Below are positions 36,722 through 46,117 of a stretch of 64,000 nt of DNA, one piece after another. The translations under genes and the position numbers were made by a program. Every line of letters begins with the position of its first letter. Position 1 is the stretch's first letter. Under the pieces are notes generated by a model. It was not told the origin of the DNA, made no database searches, and saw only the letters and a program-made list of their open reading frames with translations. This stretch comes from Streptococcus sp. S784/96/1 (GTDB lineage Bacteria; Bacillota; Bacilli; Lactobacillales; Streptococcaceae): positions 1-64,000 of the forward strand of contig NZ_CACVCC010000002.1 of the NCBI RefSeq assembly GCF_902729355.1. Reading direction: 5' to 3'.

Positions 36722-37839
36722 TGGAAGAATTATTTTGTATTGGTTGTGGGGCGAGAATTCAAACCACAGATAAAGAAAAAGCGGGTTATACCCCAAAATC
36801 AAGTATTGAAAAATCAGAAGAAACAGGTGAACTATACTGTCAACGCTGTTTCCGTCTGCGTCATTATAATGAAATCGTTGATGTGCATATCACAGATGAT
36901 GAGTTTTTAACCTTACTTCATGAAGTTGGAGACAGTGATGCCCTTGTTGTCAATGTGATTGATATTTTTGACTTCAATGGTTCAGTCATTCCAGGACTGT
37001 CACGCTTTGTATCTGGAAATGATGTGCTTTTGGTTGGCAATAAAAAAGACATCCTGCCAAAATCCGTTAAAGATGGCAAGGTCACTCAGTGGTTAACAGA
37101 GCGTGCTCATGAAGAAGGCTTGAGACCTGTTGATGTCATTTTGACAAGTGCTCAAAACCATCACGTCATTAAAGAGCTAATTGAACGCATTGATGACTTG
37201 CGTAAAGGGCGTGATGTCTATGTGGTTGGTGTGACTAACGTTGGGAAATCAACCCTTATCAATGCCATTATCAAAGAAATTACTGGAGACAAGAATGTGA
37301 TTACCACATCGCGCTTCCCAGGGACAACTCTAGATAAGATTGAAATTCCGTTGGATGATGGTAGCTACATTTTTGATACACCGGGAATTATCCATCGCCA
37401 CCAAATGGCACATTATTTGACGGCTAAAAACCTCAAGTATGTCAGTCCTAAAAAGGAAATCAAGCCTAAAACTTATCAACTGAACTCAGAACAAACCCTC
37501 TTCTTGGGTGGTCTTGGTCGCTTTGATTTCGTTTCAGGAGAAAAGCAGGGCTTCACAGCTTATTTTGACAACAATCTTAACCTTCATCGTACCAAACTTG
37601 AAGGAGCGGATGCTTTTTACAACAAGCACTTAGGAACCTTGCTAACACCGCCAAATACCAAGGAAGTTGCCGATTTTCCTAAACTCGTCCGTCACGAATT
37701 TAACATCAAAGATAAGATGGACATCGTGTATTCAGGGCTTGGTTGGATTCGGGTCAATGGCAAAGCAGACCAGCCAACAGTCGTTGCTGCCTGGGCACCA
37801 GAAGGTGTTGGAGTCGTCTTGAGAAAGGCGTTGATTTAA
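36721..37839 (+). CDS. yqeH: Ribosome biogenesis GTPase YqeH
   Basis: YqeH is a circularly permuted GTPase needed for 30S subunit assembly. The 372-aa protein starts with a zinc finger (CIGCGA...YCQRCFRLRHYN). The G motifs come in permuted order: NKKD (G4), then GVTNVGKSTLIN (G1), SRFPGTT (G2) and DTPGI (G3), with a C-terminal RNA-binding region. It is tightly linked to yqeG. Confidence 0.96.
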   Translation: MEELFCIGCGARIQTTDKEKAGYTPKSSIEKSEETGELYCQRCFRLRHYNEIVDVHITDDEFLTLLHEVGDSDALVVNVIDIFDFNGSVIPGLSRFVSGNDVLLVGNKKDILPKSVKDGKVTQWLTERAHEEGLRPVDVILTSAQNHHVIKELIERIDDLRKGRDVYVVGVTNVGKSTLINAIIKEITGDKNVITTSRFPGTTLDKIEIPLDDGSYIFDTPGIIHRHQMAHYLTAKNLKYVSPKKEIKPKTYQLNSEQTLFLGGLGRFDFVSGEKQGFTAYFDNNLNLHRTKLEGADAFYNKHLGTLLTPPNTKEVADFPKLVRHEFNIKDKMDIVYSGLGWIRVNGKADQPTVVAAWAPEGVGVVLRKALI

Positions 37840-37855
37840 AACATTGGAGGAAATA

Positions 37856-38629
37856 ATGGCTTCAAAAGAACAGTTGACTTCCCAATATCAAAAATCAGAT
37901 AATCTGAATATTCGAATTGATATCCATCGATGTTATTCAACCAATAAGTACGGCTTTAACAATTGGATTTTTGATCAGTACGAATTTCAAGAAGGTGAGC
38001 AAATTCTAGATTTAGGTTGTGGAACATCTATTATGTGGAAGGATAATTTTCACAAACTCCCTAAACATTATGAGCTAACCTTAGTCGATTTTTCAGAAGG
38101 AATGATAGAAGCAAGTCGGTCAAATTTACCTAAACAGGATAACATTAACTATGTTGTATCTGATTTGACAGAACTTCCATTTGAAGACCATTCTTTTGAT
38201 GTGATTTCTGCTAATATGGTCTTGTTCCACTTAGAAAATTTACAAGATGGCCTTAAGGAAATTAAGCGAGTGTTAAAACCTAATGGGCGCTTGTTGACAG
38301 CGACATTCGGTGAAAATGGATTGTCACAGACCTTAGGTAAATGGATAGAAGCCATTGGGAAAACAAACGATACTCCTAATAGCTTCACGCTTCAAAATGG
38401 GGAGCAATCATTAAAGAACTTTTTTTCACAGGTTGAACAAAGAAATTACATTGATAGCCTAGAAGTGACTGTGATCAATGATATTGTGGATTATCTTTAT
38501 TCACTTCCGGAAGTTTTTGAATTAGAAAGTCATCAACGTCAGCAGGTTGCAGAAACGCTTGTTAAACAGATGCAGAATGGTAAGCTCATAATTCCTAAGG
38601 AATACGGTTTATTTATCTGTAAAAATTAA
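37856..38629 (+). CDS. Class I SAM-dependent methyltransferase
   Basis: The 257-aa protein has ILDLGCGTSIMW (SAM motif I, about residue 45), LVDFSEGMIEASR (motif II) and DVISANMVLFHLE, a UbiE/Methyltransf_11 pattern. ATG 37856 follows GGAGG at 37846. It is an extra gene between yqeH and yhbY, which usually adjoin. The substrate is unknown; the ending (PKEYGLFICKN) resembles other stand-alone small-molecule methyltransferases. It may be an accessory insertion into the cluster. Confidence 0.88.
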   Translation: MASKEQLTSQYQKSDNLNIRIDIHRCYSTNKYGFNNWIFDQYEFQEGEQILDLGCGTSIMWKDNFHKLPKHYELTLVDFSEGMIEASRSNLPKQDNINYVVSDLTELPFEDHSFDVISANMVLFHLENLQDGLKEIKRVLKPNGRLLTATFGENGLSQTLGKWIEAIGKTNDTPNSFTLQNGEQSLKNFFSQVEQRNYIDSLEVTVINDIVDYLYSLPEVFELESHQRQQVAETLVKQMQNGKLIIPKEYGLFICKN

Positions 38630-38645
38630 AAAAAGGAAATAAAAC

Positions 38646-38963
38646 ATGCTAACATCAAAACAACGTGCTTTTCTAAAATCAGAAGCACACAGCTTAAAAC
38701 CGATTATCCAAATCGGGAAAAATGGTCTTAACGACCAAATCAAAACTAGTGTTCGTAACGCCTTGGATGCGCGTGAACTGATTAAAATCACTCTTCTACA
38801 AAATACGGATGAGGACATCCATGAAGTGGCTGAAATCTTGGAAGATGAAATCGGATGTGATACTGTCCTTAAAATTGGACGCATCTTGATTTTGTTTAAA
38901 GAATCAGCTAAAAAAGAAAATCGCAAACTGTCTCCAAAAGTCAAAGCGATTAAACACGGATAA
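38646..38963 (+). CDS. yhbY: YhbY-family ribosome assembly RNA-binding protein
   Basis: This 105-aa single CRM domain protein binds pre-50S particles. Diagnostic segments are AHSLKPIIQIGKNGLNDQI and ALDARELIKITLLQN. AAAGGAAA precedes the ATG. It is a usual member of the yqeH-yhbY-nadD-yqeK-rsfS cluster. Confidence 0.95.
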   Translation: MLTSKQRAFLKSEAHSLKPIIQIGKNGLNDQIKTSVRNALDARELIKITLLQNTDEDIHEVAEILEDEIGCDTVLKIGRILILFKESAKKENRKLSPKVKAIKHG

Positions 38964-38991
38964 TGAAAAGTTAGAAAATGAAGGAAAGCCT

Positions 38992-39624
38992 ATGGCAATA
39001 GAATTACTCACTCCCTTTACCAAGGTTGAGTTAGAGACTGAGGTCAAGGATAAGAATCGTAAACAAGTTGGTATTTTGGGCGGTAATTTTAACCCCGTCC
39101 ACAACGCCCATTTGATTGTTGCTGATCAAGTGCGCCAGCAATTGGGGCTGGATGCCGTTTATCTCATGCCTGAATATGAACCGCCGCATGTGGATAAGAA
39201 AGAAACCATTGATGAGAAACATCGCCTAAACATGCTTCTTCTGGCTATCAATGGCATGGAAGGCTTGGATATTGAAACCGTTGAGATCGAGCGTAAAGGA
39301 AAAAGCTACACCTACGATACGATGAAGCAACTAACAGAGGCAAACCCTGACACCGATTATTACTTCATTATTGGTGCAGACATGGTTGAGTACCTTCCTA
39401 AGTGGCACCGCATTGACGAGTTGGTGGAATTGGTCCAATTTGTCGGTGTGCAACGCCCTAAATATAAAGCTGGGACATCTTACCCTGTCATTTGGGTTGA
39501 CGTGCCACTCATGGACATCAGTTCGAGCAACATCCGCGATTTCATCAAAAAAGGCCGCACACCAAACTTTATGACGCCAGCTCCCGTGCTTAACTACATC
39601 AAAAAGGCAGGGCTCTACAAATGA
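38992..39624 (+). CDS. nadD: Nicotinate-nucleotide adenylyltransferase
   Basis: NadD adenylates nicotinate mononucleotide for NAD synthesis. The 210-aa protein has [15 protein letters not shown] (nucleotide-binding loop with the HxxH-like motif), the middle [14 protein letters not shown], and [13 protein letters not shown] near the end. About 25 residues precede the core, common in streptococci. The last 4 nt overlap yqeK (ATGA). Confidence 0.96.
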   Translation: MAIELLTPFTKVELETEVKDKNRKQVGILGGNFNPVHNAHLIVADQVRQQLGLDAVYLMPEYEPPHVDKKETIDEKHRLNMLLLAINGMEGLDIETVEIERKGKSYTYDTMKQLTEANPDTDYYFIIGADMVEYLPKWHRIDELVELVQFVGVQRPKYKAGTSYPVIWVDVPLMDISSSNIRDFIKKGRTPNFMTPAPVLNYIKKAGLYK

Positions 39625-40208
39625 CCTATGAAAGCTATACCGGACTTTCTCGCTCTGCTATTTTGGAAAAAGTGCAAAGCGCCATGAGCGAAAAACGGTT
39701 TAAACATGTACTTGGTGTAGAGGAGTCTGCTGTGGCATTGGCTAAGAGCTACGGAGCAGATGAAACCAAAGCTAGCCTAGCGGCACTCCTGCACGACTAC
39801 GCCAAAGAGCGTCCAGATGAGGATTTTTTAAGTGTCATTGATGACTGTGGTTTAGCCCCTGAACTGAAAAAATGGGGTAATAATATCTGGCATGGTGTGG
39901 TTGGTTCTTTTATCATTAGCCAAGAATTTAACCTTGAAGATGAGGAGATTCTTGTAGCCATAGAACGCCATACCATTGGTGCGGAGGACATGTCTTTGCT
40001 TGATAAGGTGCTTTATGTTGCTGACTATATTGAACCAAGTCGTGATTTTCCTGGTGTTGATGAGGCTCGTCAAATCGCTCAAGAGGATTTGGACAAGGCT
40101 GTCGCTTTTGAAACCGCTAGAACCATCGCACATTTGGCAAGCAAGGCGCAGCCGATTTACCCACAAACACTTGAAACTTATAATGCTTTTGTGAAGTATT
40201 TAAACTAA
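39621..40208 (+). CDS. yqeK: YqeK HD-domain hydrolase (diadenosine tetraphosphatase)
   Basis: The 195-aa HD phosphohydrolase has [13 protein letters not shown], the HD pair in [15 protein letters not shown] and [12 protein letters not shown]. Homologues in Gram-positive cocci split Ap4A symmetrically. The ATGA overlap with nadD indicates coupling, and rsfS follows after 13 nt. Confidence 0.95.
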   Translation: MTYESYTGLSRSAILEKVQSAMSEKRFKHVLGVEESAVALAKSYGADETKASLAALLHDYAKERPDEDFLSVIDDCGLAPELKKWGNNIWHGVVGSFIISQEFNLEDEEILVAIERHTIGAEDMSLLDKVLYVADYIEPSRDFPGVDEARQIAQEDLDKAVAFETARTIAHLASKAQPIYPQTLETYNAFVKYLN

Positions 40209-40221
40209 TGGAGAAATAAAT

Positions 40222-40569
40222 TTGAATAAAAATGAACTTTTAGAACTTGTTGTCCGTGCCGCTGATGAAAAGCGTGCCGAGGACATTGTCGCACTCGACT
40301 TAGAAGGTTTGACTAGCTTGACAGACTACTTTGTCATCTTGTCAGCGATGAACAGCCGTCAATTAGAAGCAATTGCGGAAAACATCCGTGAAAAAGTCAA
40401 AGAAGCTGGTGGCGATGCCAGCCACGTTGAAGGTGAAAACGGCTGGGTGCTCCTTGACTTGAATGACGTCATCGTTCACATCTTCTCAGAAGAAGAACGT
40501 GCCCACTACAACCTTGAAAAACTCTGGCACGAAGCCCCACTTGTGGACGTGTCAACATATCTTGCATAA
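40222..40569 (+). CDS. rsfS: Ribosomal silencing factor RsfS
   Basis: RsfS binds L14 of the 50S subunit and blocks subunit joining under starvation. The 115-aa protein has [19 protein letters not shown] and [19 protein letters not shown]. Translation starts at TTG 40222 with GGAGAAAT before it; no in-frame ATG fits. Repeat R1 copy D starts 5 nt after its stop codon. Confidence 0.95.
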   Translation: MNKNELLELVVRAADEKRAEDIVALDLEGLTSLTDYFVILSAMNSRQLEAIAENIREKVKEAGGDASHVEGENGWVLLDLNDVIVHIFSEEERAHYNLEKLWHEAPLVDVSTYLA

Positions 40570-40574
40570 AGAAT

Positions 40575-40866
40575 AGGAGGTTGGGACAAAAATATCCCAG
40601 CCTCTCAAATTTTAGTGTAGAGATAGTTTGACGCAGTGGGTGATTGGAGGTCCTAATCCCTTGCTGCGTAACCGTTAGCGGTCATCCTATACGAATGTAA
40701 TGAACTTCGTTCATTTTATTTCCAACCTCCAAAGGTCTCCCAGACCTTTGGAGCTGTGAGGATGTGGAAGTGAAACTGTCCGGTGGACAGTTTCAGCCTG
40801 AGCTTAGAAATAAACTAGCGAAGGGAAGTCAAGACTTCGAAATCATGACTTCTATCCCACTCTCTT
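40575..40866 (+). repeat. Interspersed repeat family R1, copy D
   Basis: The strong stem AGGTTGGGACA...TATCCCAGCCTCT, the block TTTGACGCAGTGGGTGATTGG, the hairpin AATGAACTTCGTTCATT, GACAGTTTCAGCCTGAGCTT and the end CATGACTTCTATCCCACTCTC match copies A-C. It lies directly behind rsfS and probably ends part of the transcription before yqeM. Confidence 0.75.
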
Positions 40867-40892
40867 ATGAACAACTATTATAGAAAGTATTA

Positions 40893-41007
40893 GCGACCGA
40901 AGGTCGCCTGTTAGGATATTGTCCGCCGTAGTAAGAGACCTTATGGTTTTAGGTCGTCGGAAACTTCAAGACTTTGGCTTGAAGTTTAGTAATGGAACCG
41001 GAGGTTC
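40893..41007. repeat. Cluster of four small hairpins upstream of yqeM
   Basis: The stems are GCGACC-GAA-GGTCGC (40893-40907), GACCT/AGGTC (40937-40955), AAACTTCAAG/CTTGAAGTTT (40961-40987, 10 bp perfect) and GAACC-GGA-GGTTC (40995-41007). All fall within 115 nt, with no credible ORF; the only open frame there is a shadow of yqeM. The array resembles an intergenic palindrome cluster. Its function is unknown. Confidence 0.55.
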
Positions 41008-41055
41008 GCTTACGTCCGTACTACTTAAGTGCAACAATCAAAAAGAAAAAAGATT

Positions 41056-41799
41056 ATGGAAAAAAATTACGAAAAATTCGCATCGGTTTACGATGCCATC
41101 ATGGACGACTCACTTTATGATTTGTGGACAGACTTTTCGCTCCGCCATTTGCCAAAAGCCAAAGACAAGAAAAAACTCTTAGAATTGGCTTGCGGGACTG
41201 GGATTCAGTCAGTTCGTTTTGCGCAGGCAGGCTTTGAGGTGACAGGATTTGACCTCAGCCAAGAGATGCTGAATATTGCAGAAAAACGAGCGGCATCTGC
41301 TAAGAAGCACATCGCTTTTCAGCAGGGGAACATGATGGACTTGTCTGAGCTAGGAACGTTTGATTTTGTCACTTGCTACTCTGACTCGCTCTGCTATTTA
41401 CAGGATGAAGTGGAAGTTGGCGATACCTTTAAGGAGGTTTACGCGCATCTCAATGAGGGTGGTACTTTTATCTTTGATGTGCACTCGACCCATCAGACGG
41501 ACGAGGTCTTTCCAGGTTACTCCTACCATGAAAATGCGGATGACTTTGCCATGGTTTGGGACACTTACGAGGACGAAGCGCCCCACTCTGTTGTGCATGA
41601 GTTGACCTTCTTCCTTCAGGACGAAGATGGTCGCTTCACCCGCTACGATGAGATTCATGAAGAACGGACCTACGATATATTGACCTACGACATCCTCTTG
41701 GAACAAGCAGGCTTCAAATCCTTCAAAGTCTATGCCGACTTTGAAGATAAAGAACCAACAGAGACAAGCAAGAGATGGTTCTTTGTGTGTCAGAAGTAG
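41056..41799 (+). CDS. YqeM-type class I SAM-dependent methyltransferase
   Basis: The 247-aa protein has YEKFASVYDAIMDDSLYDLW, LELACGTGIQSVRFAQAG (SAM motif I) and VTCYSDSLCYL. It is the methyltransferase that normally follows rsfS in this Firmicutes cluster (YqeM); the target is unknown. ATG 41056 is used; the ribosome binding site is weak (AAAAGAAAAAAG). A hairpin array and repeat R1 separate it from rsfS, so it may be transcribed apart. Confidence 0.9.
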   Translation: MEKNYEKFASVYDAIMDDSLYDLWTDFSLRHLPKAKDKKKLLELACGTGIQSVRFAQAGFEVTGFDLSQEMLNIAEKRAASAKKHIAFQQGNMMDLSELGTFDFVTCYSDSLCYLQDEVEVGDTFKEVYAHLNEGGTFIFDVHSTHQTDEVFPGYSYHENADDFAMVWDTYEDEAPHSVVHELTFFLQDEDGRFTRYDEIHEERTYDILTYDILLEQAGFKSFKVYADFEDKEPTETSKRWFFVCQK

Positions 41800-41807
41800 G
41801 AGGGAAC

Positions 41808-42191
41808 ATGGATTGGACACAGTGTATAGATTGTTTTTTACGAATTTTACAAATATTGACTTTTCTAGGAGTGATACTCAGAGTTTCTATCCAAAGAGGT
41901 TATTCAAGTAATGTAAAAATAGAAGATGTTACTAGAAAAAATGAAAGTGATTATTATAATAAATTTCGTTTCATAGATAATTATAAGCATACGGATCAGG
42001 GGATTGAAAAATTTTTAATTTACCCTGTGGAAACAGATATTAAAAAATTAGACTTCTATAGTTTAAAATATAAGAAACAAAAATTAGTTGGTATAAAAAT
42101 TGGAACTAATCGAAATATTGAAAGTAATACAGCGATTTTATTAGAAACGTTACTACCAGAAGGAGTTCCATCTTTAAAGATTAAGTGGTGA
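41808..42191 (+). CDS. Small membrane-anchored protein of unknown function
   Basis: The 127-aa ORF starts at ATG 41808 behind TAGGAGGG, 8 nt after yqeM. An N-terminal hydrophobic helix (residues 8-26, CFLRILQILTFLGVILRVS) precedes a Lys/Asn/Tyr/Ile-rich domain. Its AT-rich codon use differs sharply from the flanking yqeM and tmcAL, and it splits a pair that is usually adjacent, so it may be acquired. No family recognised. Confidence 0.65.
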   Translation: MDWTQCIDCFLRILQILTFLGVILRVSIQRGYSSNVKIEDVTRKNESDYYNKFRFIDNYKHTDQGIEKFLIYPVETDIKKLDFYSLKYKKQKLVGIKIGTNRNIESNTAILLETLLPEGVPSLKIKW

Positions 42192-42245
42192 ACTTCTACT
42201 GGAGAGATAGGAGAATATTGATATACCATTTGAAAGGAGCCACCT

Positions 42246-43352
42246 ATGACCACAACAGGCATCATCGCCGAATTTAACCCTTTCCATAATGGGCACAAAT
42301 ACCTGCTGGAGCAGGCTAAGGGTGTCAAGATTGTTGCCATGAGTGGGAATTTCATGCAACGTGGCGAGCCTGCGCTCATTGACAAGTGGACACGGGCGCA
42401 GATGGCTCTGGCGCATGGGGCTGACCTAGTGGTGGAGCTCCCCTTCCTCGTCTCCGTCCAGTCCGCCGACCATTTCGCCCAGGGCGCAGTTGACCTCTTG
42501 CATCGCCTCGGCATCGACACGCTGGCATTTGGCACGGAGGAAGACCTTGATTACCAGCGGTTTTCGGCTATTTATGGGGAAAAGGCGGAGCAGATGGAGG
42601 CTTTTCTCCAAACGCTACCAAATTCCATGACTTATCCACAGAAAACGCAAAAAATGTGGGAAACCTTTGCTGGGATTGACTTTTCAGGAGATACCCCAAA
42701 TCATATTCTTGGTTTAGCTTACGCCAAAGCTTGCGCTGGAAAGAATATACGATTACAGCCTATTCAGCGTATCGGAGCAGGCTTTCATTCGGAAGAAAAG
42801 GTCGACATTGCCTCTGCGACAGCCATCCGAAAACACCTTTCAGACCAATCCTTTGTGGAAAAGTCAGTTCCAAGTAGCGACTTGATACTCAGTTCTCCAC
42901 AGGTGTCTTGGGAGAACTATTTCCAATTGTTGAAATATCAGATTTTGACGAATCCAGATTTAACCCAGGTTTTCCAAGTCAATGCAGAACTGGCCAGTCG
43001 TATCCGCTCTGCCATTCGGAGCGTAGCGACGGTAGAAGACCTTGTGGAAAAAGTCGCTACCAAGCGCTATACCAAGGCGCGCGTGCGACGATTATTGACC
43101 TATATCTTGGTCAATGCTGTGGAAAAACCGTTGCCAGAAGCCGTCCATGTCCTCGGATTTACCGACAAAGGGCGCGAGCACCTCAAAACGGTGAAAAAGT
43201 CTGTGGAAATCGTCGCTCGGATCGGCGCAGAACCATGGGACGCCCTTACGCAACAAGTAGACGCTATCTACCAGTTGGGAGACAGCAGAATCGCAGAGCA
43301 GACCTGGGGGCGGGTGCCGATGAGGGGGATTGAAAAATCATTGATTTCTTAA
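42246..43352 (+). CDS. tmcAL: tRNA(Met) cytidine acetate ligase TmcAL
   Basis: TmcAL (YlbM) uses ATP and acetate to form N4-acetylcytidine at the wobble base of elongator tRNA-Met. The 368-aa length fits. The N-terminal nucleotidyltransferase fold has [17 protein letters not shown] and [25 protein letters not shown] lies before the ATG. Base composition is uneven: the first 300 nt and last 350 nt are clearly GC-richer than the middle. Confidence 0.94.
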   Translation: MTTTGIIAEFNPFHNGHKYLLEQAKGVKIVAMSGNFMQRGEPALIDKWTRAQMALAHGADLVVELPFLVSVQSADHFAQGAVDLLHRLGIDTLAFGTEEDLDYQRFSAIYGEKAEQMEAFLQTLPNSMTYPQKTQKMWETFAGIDFSGDTPNHILGLAYAKACAGKNIRLQPIQRIGAGFHSEEKVDIASATAIRKHLSDQSFVEKSVPSSDLILSSPQVSWENYFQLLKYQILTNPDLTQVFQVNAELASRIRSAIRSVATVEDLVEKVATKRYTKARVRRLLTYILVNAVEKPLPEAVHVLGFTDKGREHLKTVKKSVEIVARIGAEPWDALTQQVDAIYQLGDSRIAEQTWGRVPMRGIEKSLIS

Positions 43353-43359
43353 ACATACC

Positions 43360-43387
43360 AAAAGAGCTGTCATGCGACAGCTCTTTT
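43360..43387. terminator. Bidirectional terminator between tmcAL and glpF
   Basis: AAAAGAGCTGTC (43360-43371) and GACAGCTCTTTT (43376-43387) form a perfect 12-bp stem with loop ATGC, A/T-tailed on both sides, between convergent genes. Confidence 0.9.
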
Positions 43388-43403
43388 ATCATAATGTCGT
43401 ATC

Positions 43404-44117
43404 TTATAGTAATCCTAAGGCGATATTGTAGCAAATGGCTCCGATGATGCCACCGACGATTGGTCCAGCTACTGGAATCCAGGCATAAGACCAGTCAGAA
43501 TCTCCTTTATTTTCGATTGGAAGGAGGGCGTGCATGATACGTGGACCAAGGTCACGCGCTGGGTTGATGGCATAGCCTGTTGTTGAGCCAAGTGAGAAGC
43601 CGACAGCAAAGATGACTAATCCGACAATAATTGGACCTAAGCCAGCAGCAACTTTATTTGGACCAATGGCAAGGATGGTCATCACAAGGATAGCTGTTCC
43701 AAGTGTTTCACCAAGGAAGTTTGAAGCTGTATGGCGGATAGCCGGTCCTGTTGAGAAGCTCGCAAGAATCAATCCTTGATCCTTGGTTTCTTTCCAATGT
43801 GGGAAATAATGTAACCATAGAACAACAGCAGCCAGCATGGCTCCCAGCATCTGAGCAAGAATAAATGGGACAACTAAGTTCCAAGAGAGAGCCCCGATGG
43901 AAGCCATGGCTAGTGTGACAGCAGGGTTCAGATGAGCAGGACTAAAAAGCCCTGAAATATAGACCGCTACTGAACAGGCAATACCCCATCCAAAGACGAT
44001 GGCAGTCCAGCCTGTTCCTTCCTCTTTGGTTTTGCTGAGGATATTTCCGGCAACGACACCATTTCCAAGGAGAACCAAAATGAAGGTTCCGATAAATTCA
44101 CCTAAAAATTGAGTCAT
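43404..44117 (-). CDS. glpF: Glycerol/dihydroxyacetone facilitator, MIP family
   Basis: The 237-aa aquaglyceroporin has six helices and two half-helices with NPA motifs: SPAHLNPAVTLAMA and GYAINPARDLGPR. The Asp after the second NPAR is the glyceroporin-type residue. It follows dhaM by 12 nt and is the last gene of dhaKLM-glpF, so it most likely admits dihydroxyacetone or glycerol for this pathway. Confidence 0.93.
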   Translation of the reverse strand: MTQFLGEFIGTFILVLLGNGVVAGNILSKTKEEGTGWTAIVFGWGIACSVAVYISGLFSPAHLNPAVTLAMASIGALSWNLVVPFILAQMLGAMLAAVVLWLHYFPHWKETKDQGLILASFSTGPAIRHTASNFLGETLGTAILVMTILAIGPNKVAAGLGPIIVGLVIFAVGFSLGSTTGYAINPARDLGPRIMHALLPIENKGDSDWSYAWIPVAGPIVGGIIGAICYNIALGLL

Positions 44118-44129
44118 GAGTAGTCTCCT

Positions 44130-44504
44130 TTATTTATTGATTGTTAAATCCGATAATTGTGTTTGAATACTATCTAGATCAGCGCCAGCCTGCAAGAGTG
44201 CAGCAGCGGTATAAGTTCCTTCTACAATCGGTACGGAGTTGATGATGATAGTTTTCTCTGAGAAATCAGCGACTAATTCTAAATTCATTTTGGCTGATCC
44301 GAGATCGAAGAATGCGAGCAAAGTATCTTTGTCATTCTGTTCCACTACCGCCTGTACTTGGTCAAATGAAGTTCCGATACCGCCGTCTTCAGTCCCACCG
44401 ACGTAGGTGATAGAAATGTCTCTTGCTACCTCTGAAATCAAGTCTATTACGCCTTGGGCAATATGTTTTGAATGAGAAACGACCACAATTCCAATATCTG
44501 ACAT
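44130..44504 (-). CDS. dhaM: PTS-dependent dihydroxyacetone phosphotransferase subunit DhaM
   Basis: DhaM takes phosphate from HPr and gives it to ADP bound in DhaL. The 124-aa form has only the EIIA-Man-like domain, with IVVVSHSKHIAQGV (active His11) and GGTEDGGIGTSFD; the longer enterobacterial HPr/EI-like extensions are absent, as in Lactococcus. Its ATG abuts the dhaL stop codon. Confidence 0.95.
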   Translation of the reverse strand: MSDIGIVVVSHSKHIAQGVIDLISEVARDISITYVGGTEDGGIGTSFDQVQAVVEQNDKDTLLAFFDLGSAKMNLELVADFSEKTIIINSVPIVEGTYTAAALLQAGADLDSIQTQLSDLTINK

Positions 44505-45083
44505 TTAGACACCTCCGACTTCAAGTAAAGATTTGAAGAGCAAGCCAGATGAGAAGGAACCTGGGTCAATATGTCCAATTGAGCGTTCGCCGACATAAGA
44601 AGCTCGCCCTTTTGTAGCTTTCATCTCTTTTGTGGCCTCAACTAACTCATCAATGATTTCTTCAGATAGGGTTCCTTCCTTCAAGGCAATCACAACACCC
44701 GACCAGACGTCCACCATTGTTTTTTCATTGCGTTCCGCTTTCCCTCGCTTTTGAATCATGTCAAGGCCAGCAGCAACGGTGTCTGCTAAATCGGCGCCAG
44801 CCTGCTCTGCCTTTGTCATACCCATAAAAGCTGAGCCGTAGAGAGGACCAGAGGCACCACCGACTTTGCTCAAAAGTTGCATGGAGACCATTTTAAGGAC
44901 ATCTGCTGCGCTAGCAAATTCATTGGCTTCCAAATTTTCCATGACGGCGGACATGCCACGCGCCATATTGCCCCCGTGATCGCCGTCACCGATTGGCGTA
45001 TCGAGTTCGGATAAATAATCTTTGTGTTCTTGGATTTTTGCATGAAAGGCAGTCATCCAAGCTTGTGCAGTTGTTACATCCAT
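44505..45083 (-). CDS. dhaL: Dihydroxyacetone kinase ADP-binding subunit DhaL
   Basis: DhaL holds ADP/ATP as a cofactor and phosphorylates dihydroxyacetone bound to DhaK. The 192-aa protein shows TPIGDGDHGGNMARG (Asp residues coordinating Mg2+) and GGASGPLYGSAFMG. ATG 45083 follows AAGGAG; a longer upstream frame overlaps dhaK and has no site. Second gene of the operon. Confidence 0.95.
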   Translation of the reverse strand: MDVTTAQAWMTAFHAKIQEHKDYLSELDTPIGDGDHGGNMARGMSAVMENLEANEFASAADVLKMVSMQLLSKVGGASGPLYGSAFMGMTKAEQAGADLADTVAAGLDMIQKRGKAERNEKTMVDVWSGVVIALKEGTLSEEIIDELVEATKEMKATKGRASYVGERSIGHIDPGSFSSGLLFKSLLEVGGV

Positions 45084-45093
45084 TTTCTTCTCC

Positions 45094-46086
45094 TTATCCC
45101 CAAGCGATAGTTGTAACTGGGCTTTCAAGGGCAGCACGCCAGTCCTCGTTTTCCAGTTTAATTAAGGTCAATGACAAACCGGCCATGTCAATAGAAGTCA
45201 TGTAGTTTCCTAATTTTTTGTAAGTGATGGCTAAGCCTTTTTGATCTAAGAGCTCCGCTACATCGTTGGCAAAGACATATTGTTCCATAAGTGGTGTAGC
45301 CCCCATACCATTGATGAGGATACCGAATTTGTCTCCTGATTTGGCATCGAAGGAATCAGTTAATTTCTCAACTAACTCTTTAGCTAACGCTTTAGAAGGT
45401 TGCATTTTTTCTTTGCGATAACCTGGTTCGCCGTGAATACCGATACCAAATTCGATTTCATCTTCTTCGAGAACGAAGCCAGGTTTGCCAACTTCAGGGA
45501 CTGTAGCACCGCTAAGGGCAAGCCCTACGGTATGAATGTTTGGTACCAATTCATCCGCAACGGCTTTGATTTCTTCAAGTGATTTACCAGCACGTGCCAT
45601 TTCTCCAAGAATCTTGTGAACAAAAATAGTACCTGCTACCCCACGTTTTCCTTGAGTGTAGAGACTGTCTTCTACAGCGATGTCATCATCTACGATAACA
45701 CTGGCTACTTGAATACCTTCCATCTCTGCCAAATCTTGCGCCATCTCAAAGTTCATGACATCACCCGAATAATTTTTGATGACCATGAAGACCCCAGCGC
45801 CTTCGTCAGCTTCCTTGATAGCTTCCAACACTTGGTCAGGAGTTGGTGAGGTAAAGACAGCACCGCAGACAGCGGCAGAAAGCATGCCGTCACCGACAAA
45901 ACCAGCATGGGAAGGTTCGTGACCGCTTCCTCCACCAGAGATAACACCGACTTTCCCTGTTTTTTCAGCATTGCGTGCAATAATGTCGAAACCTTCTACA
46001 CGATGGACTAAGTCACTGTGGACAAAGGCAAGTCCGTCAAGCATTTCAGGAAGAACGTCTGTTGGTTTGTTGATAATTTTTTTCAT
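45094..46086 (-). CDS. dhaK: Dihydroxyacetone kinase substrate-binding subunit DhaK
   Basis: DhaK binds dihydroxyacetone covalently through a His. The 330-aa protein has GGGSGHEPSHAGFVGDG, and GIGIHGEPGYRKE contains the hemiaminal-forming His. AAGGAG lies before the ATG. First gene of dhaKLM-glpF, divergent from the dhaS-dhaQ regulators, with an inverted-repeat operator upstream. Confidence 0.96.
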   Translation of the reverse strand: MKKIINKPTDVLPEMLDGLAFVHSDLVHRVEGFDIIARNAEKTGKVGVISGGGSGHEPSHAGFVGDGMLSAAVCGAVFTSPTPDQVLEAIKEADEGAGVFMVIKNYSGDVMNFEMAQDLAEMEGIQVASVIVDDDIAVEDSLYTQGKRGVAGTIFVHKILGEMARAGKSLEEIKAVADELVPNIHTVGLALSGATVPEVGKPGFVLEEDEIEFGIGIHGEPGYRKEKMQPSKALAKELVEKLTDSFDAKSGDKFGILINGMGATPLMEQYVFANDVAELLDQKGLAITYKKLGNYMTSIDMAGLSLTLIKLENEDWRAALESPVTTIAWG

Positions 46087-46117
46087 GAGTGTAACTCCTT
46101 TTCGTTTTTTCTATTTC

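Noticed and set aside
40919..41182. 87-aa open frame across the hairpin array into yqeM
   Set aside because: It overlaps yqeM in another frame, has no ribosome binding site, and runs through palindromes.
42908..43333. 141-aa open frame in another frame at the 3' half of tmcAL
   Set aside because: tmcAL is conserved there; the Arg/Gly/Pro-rich translation is typical of an off-frame reading of GC-rich DNA.
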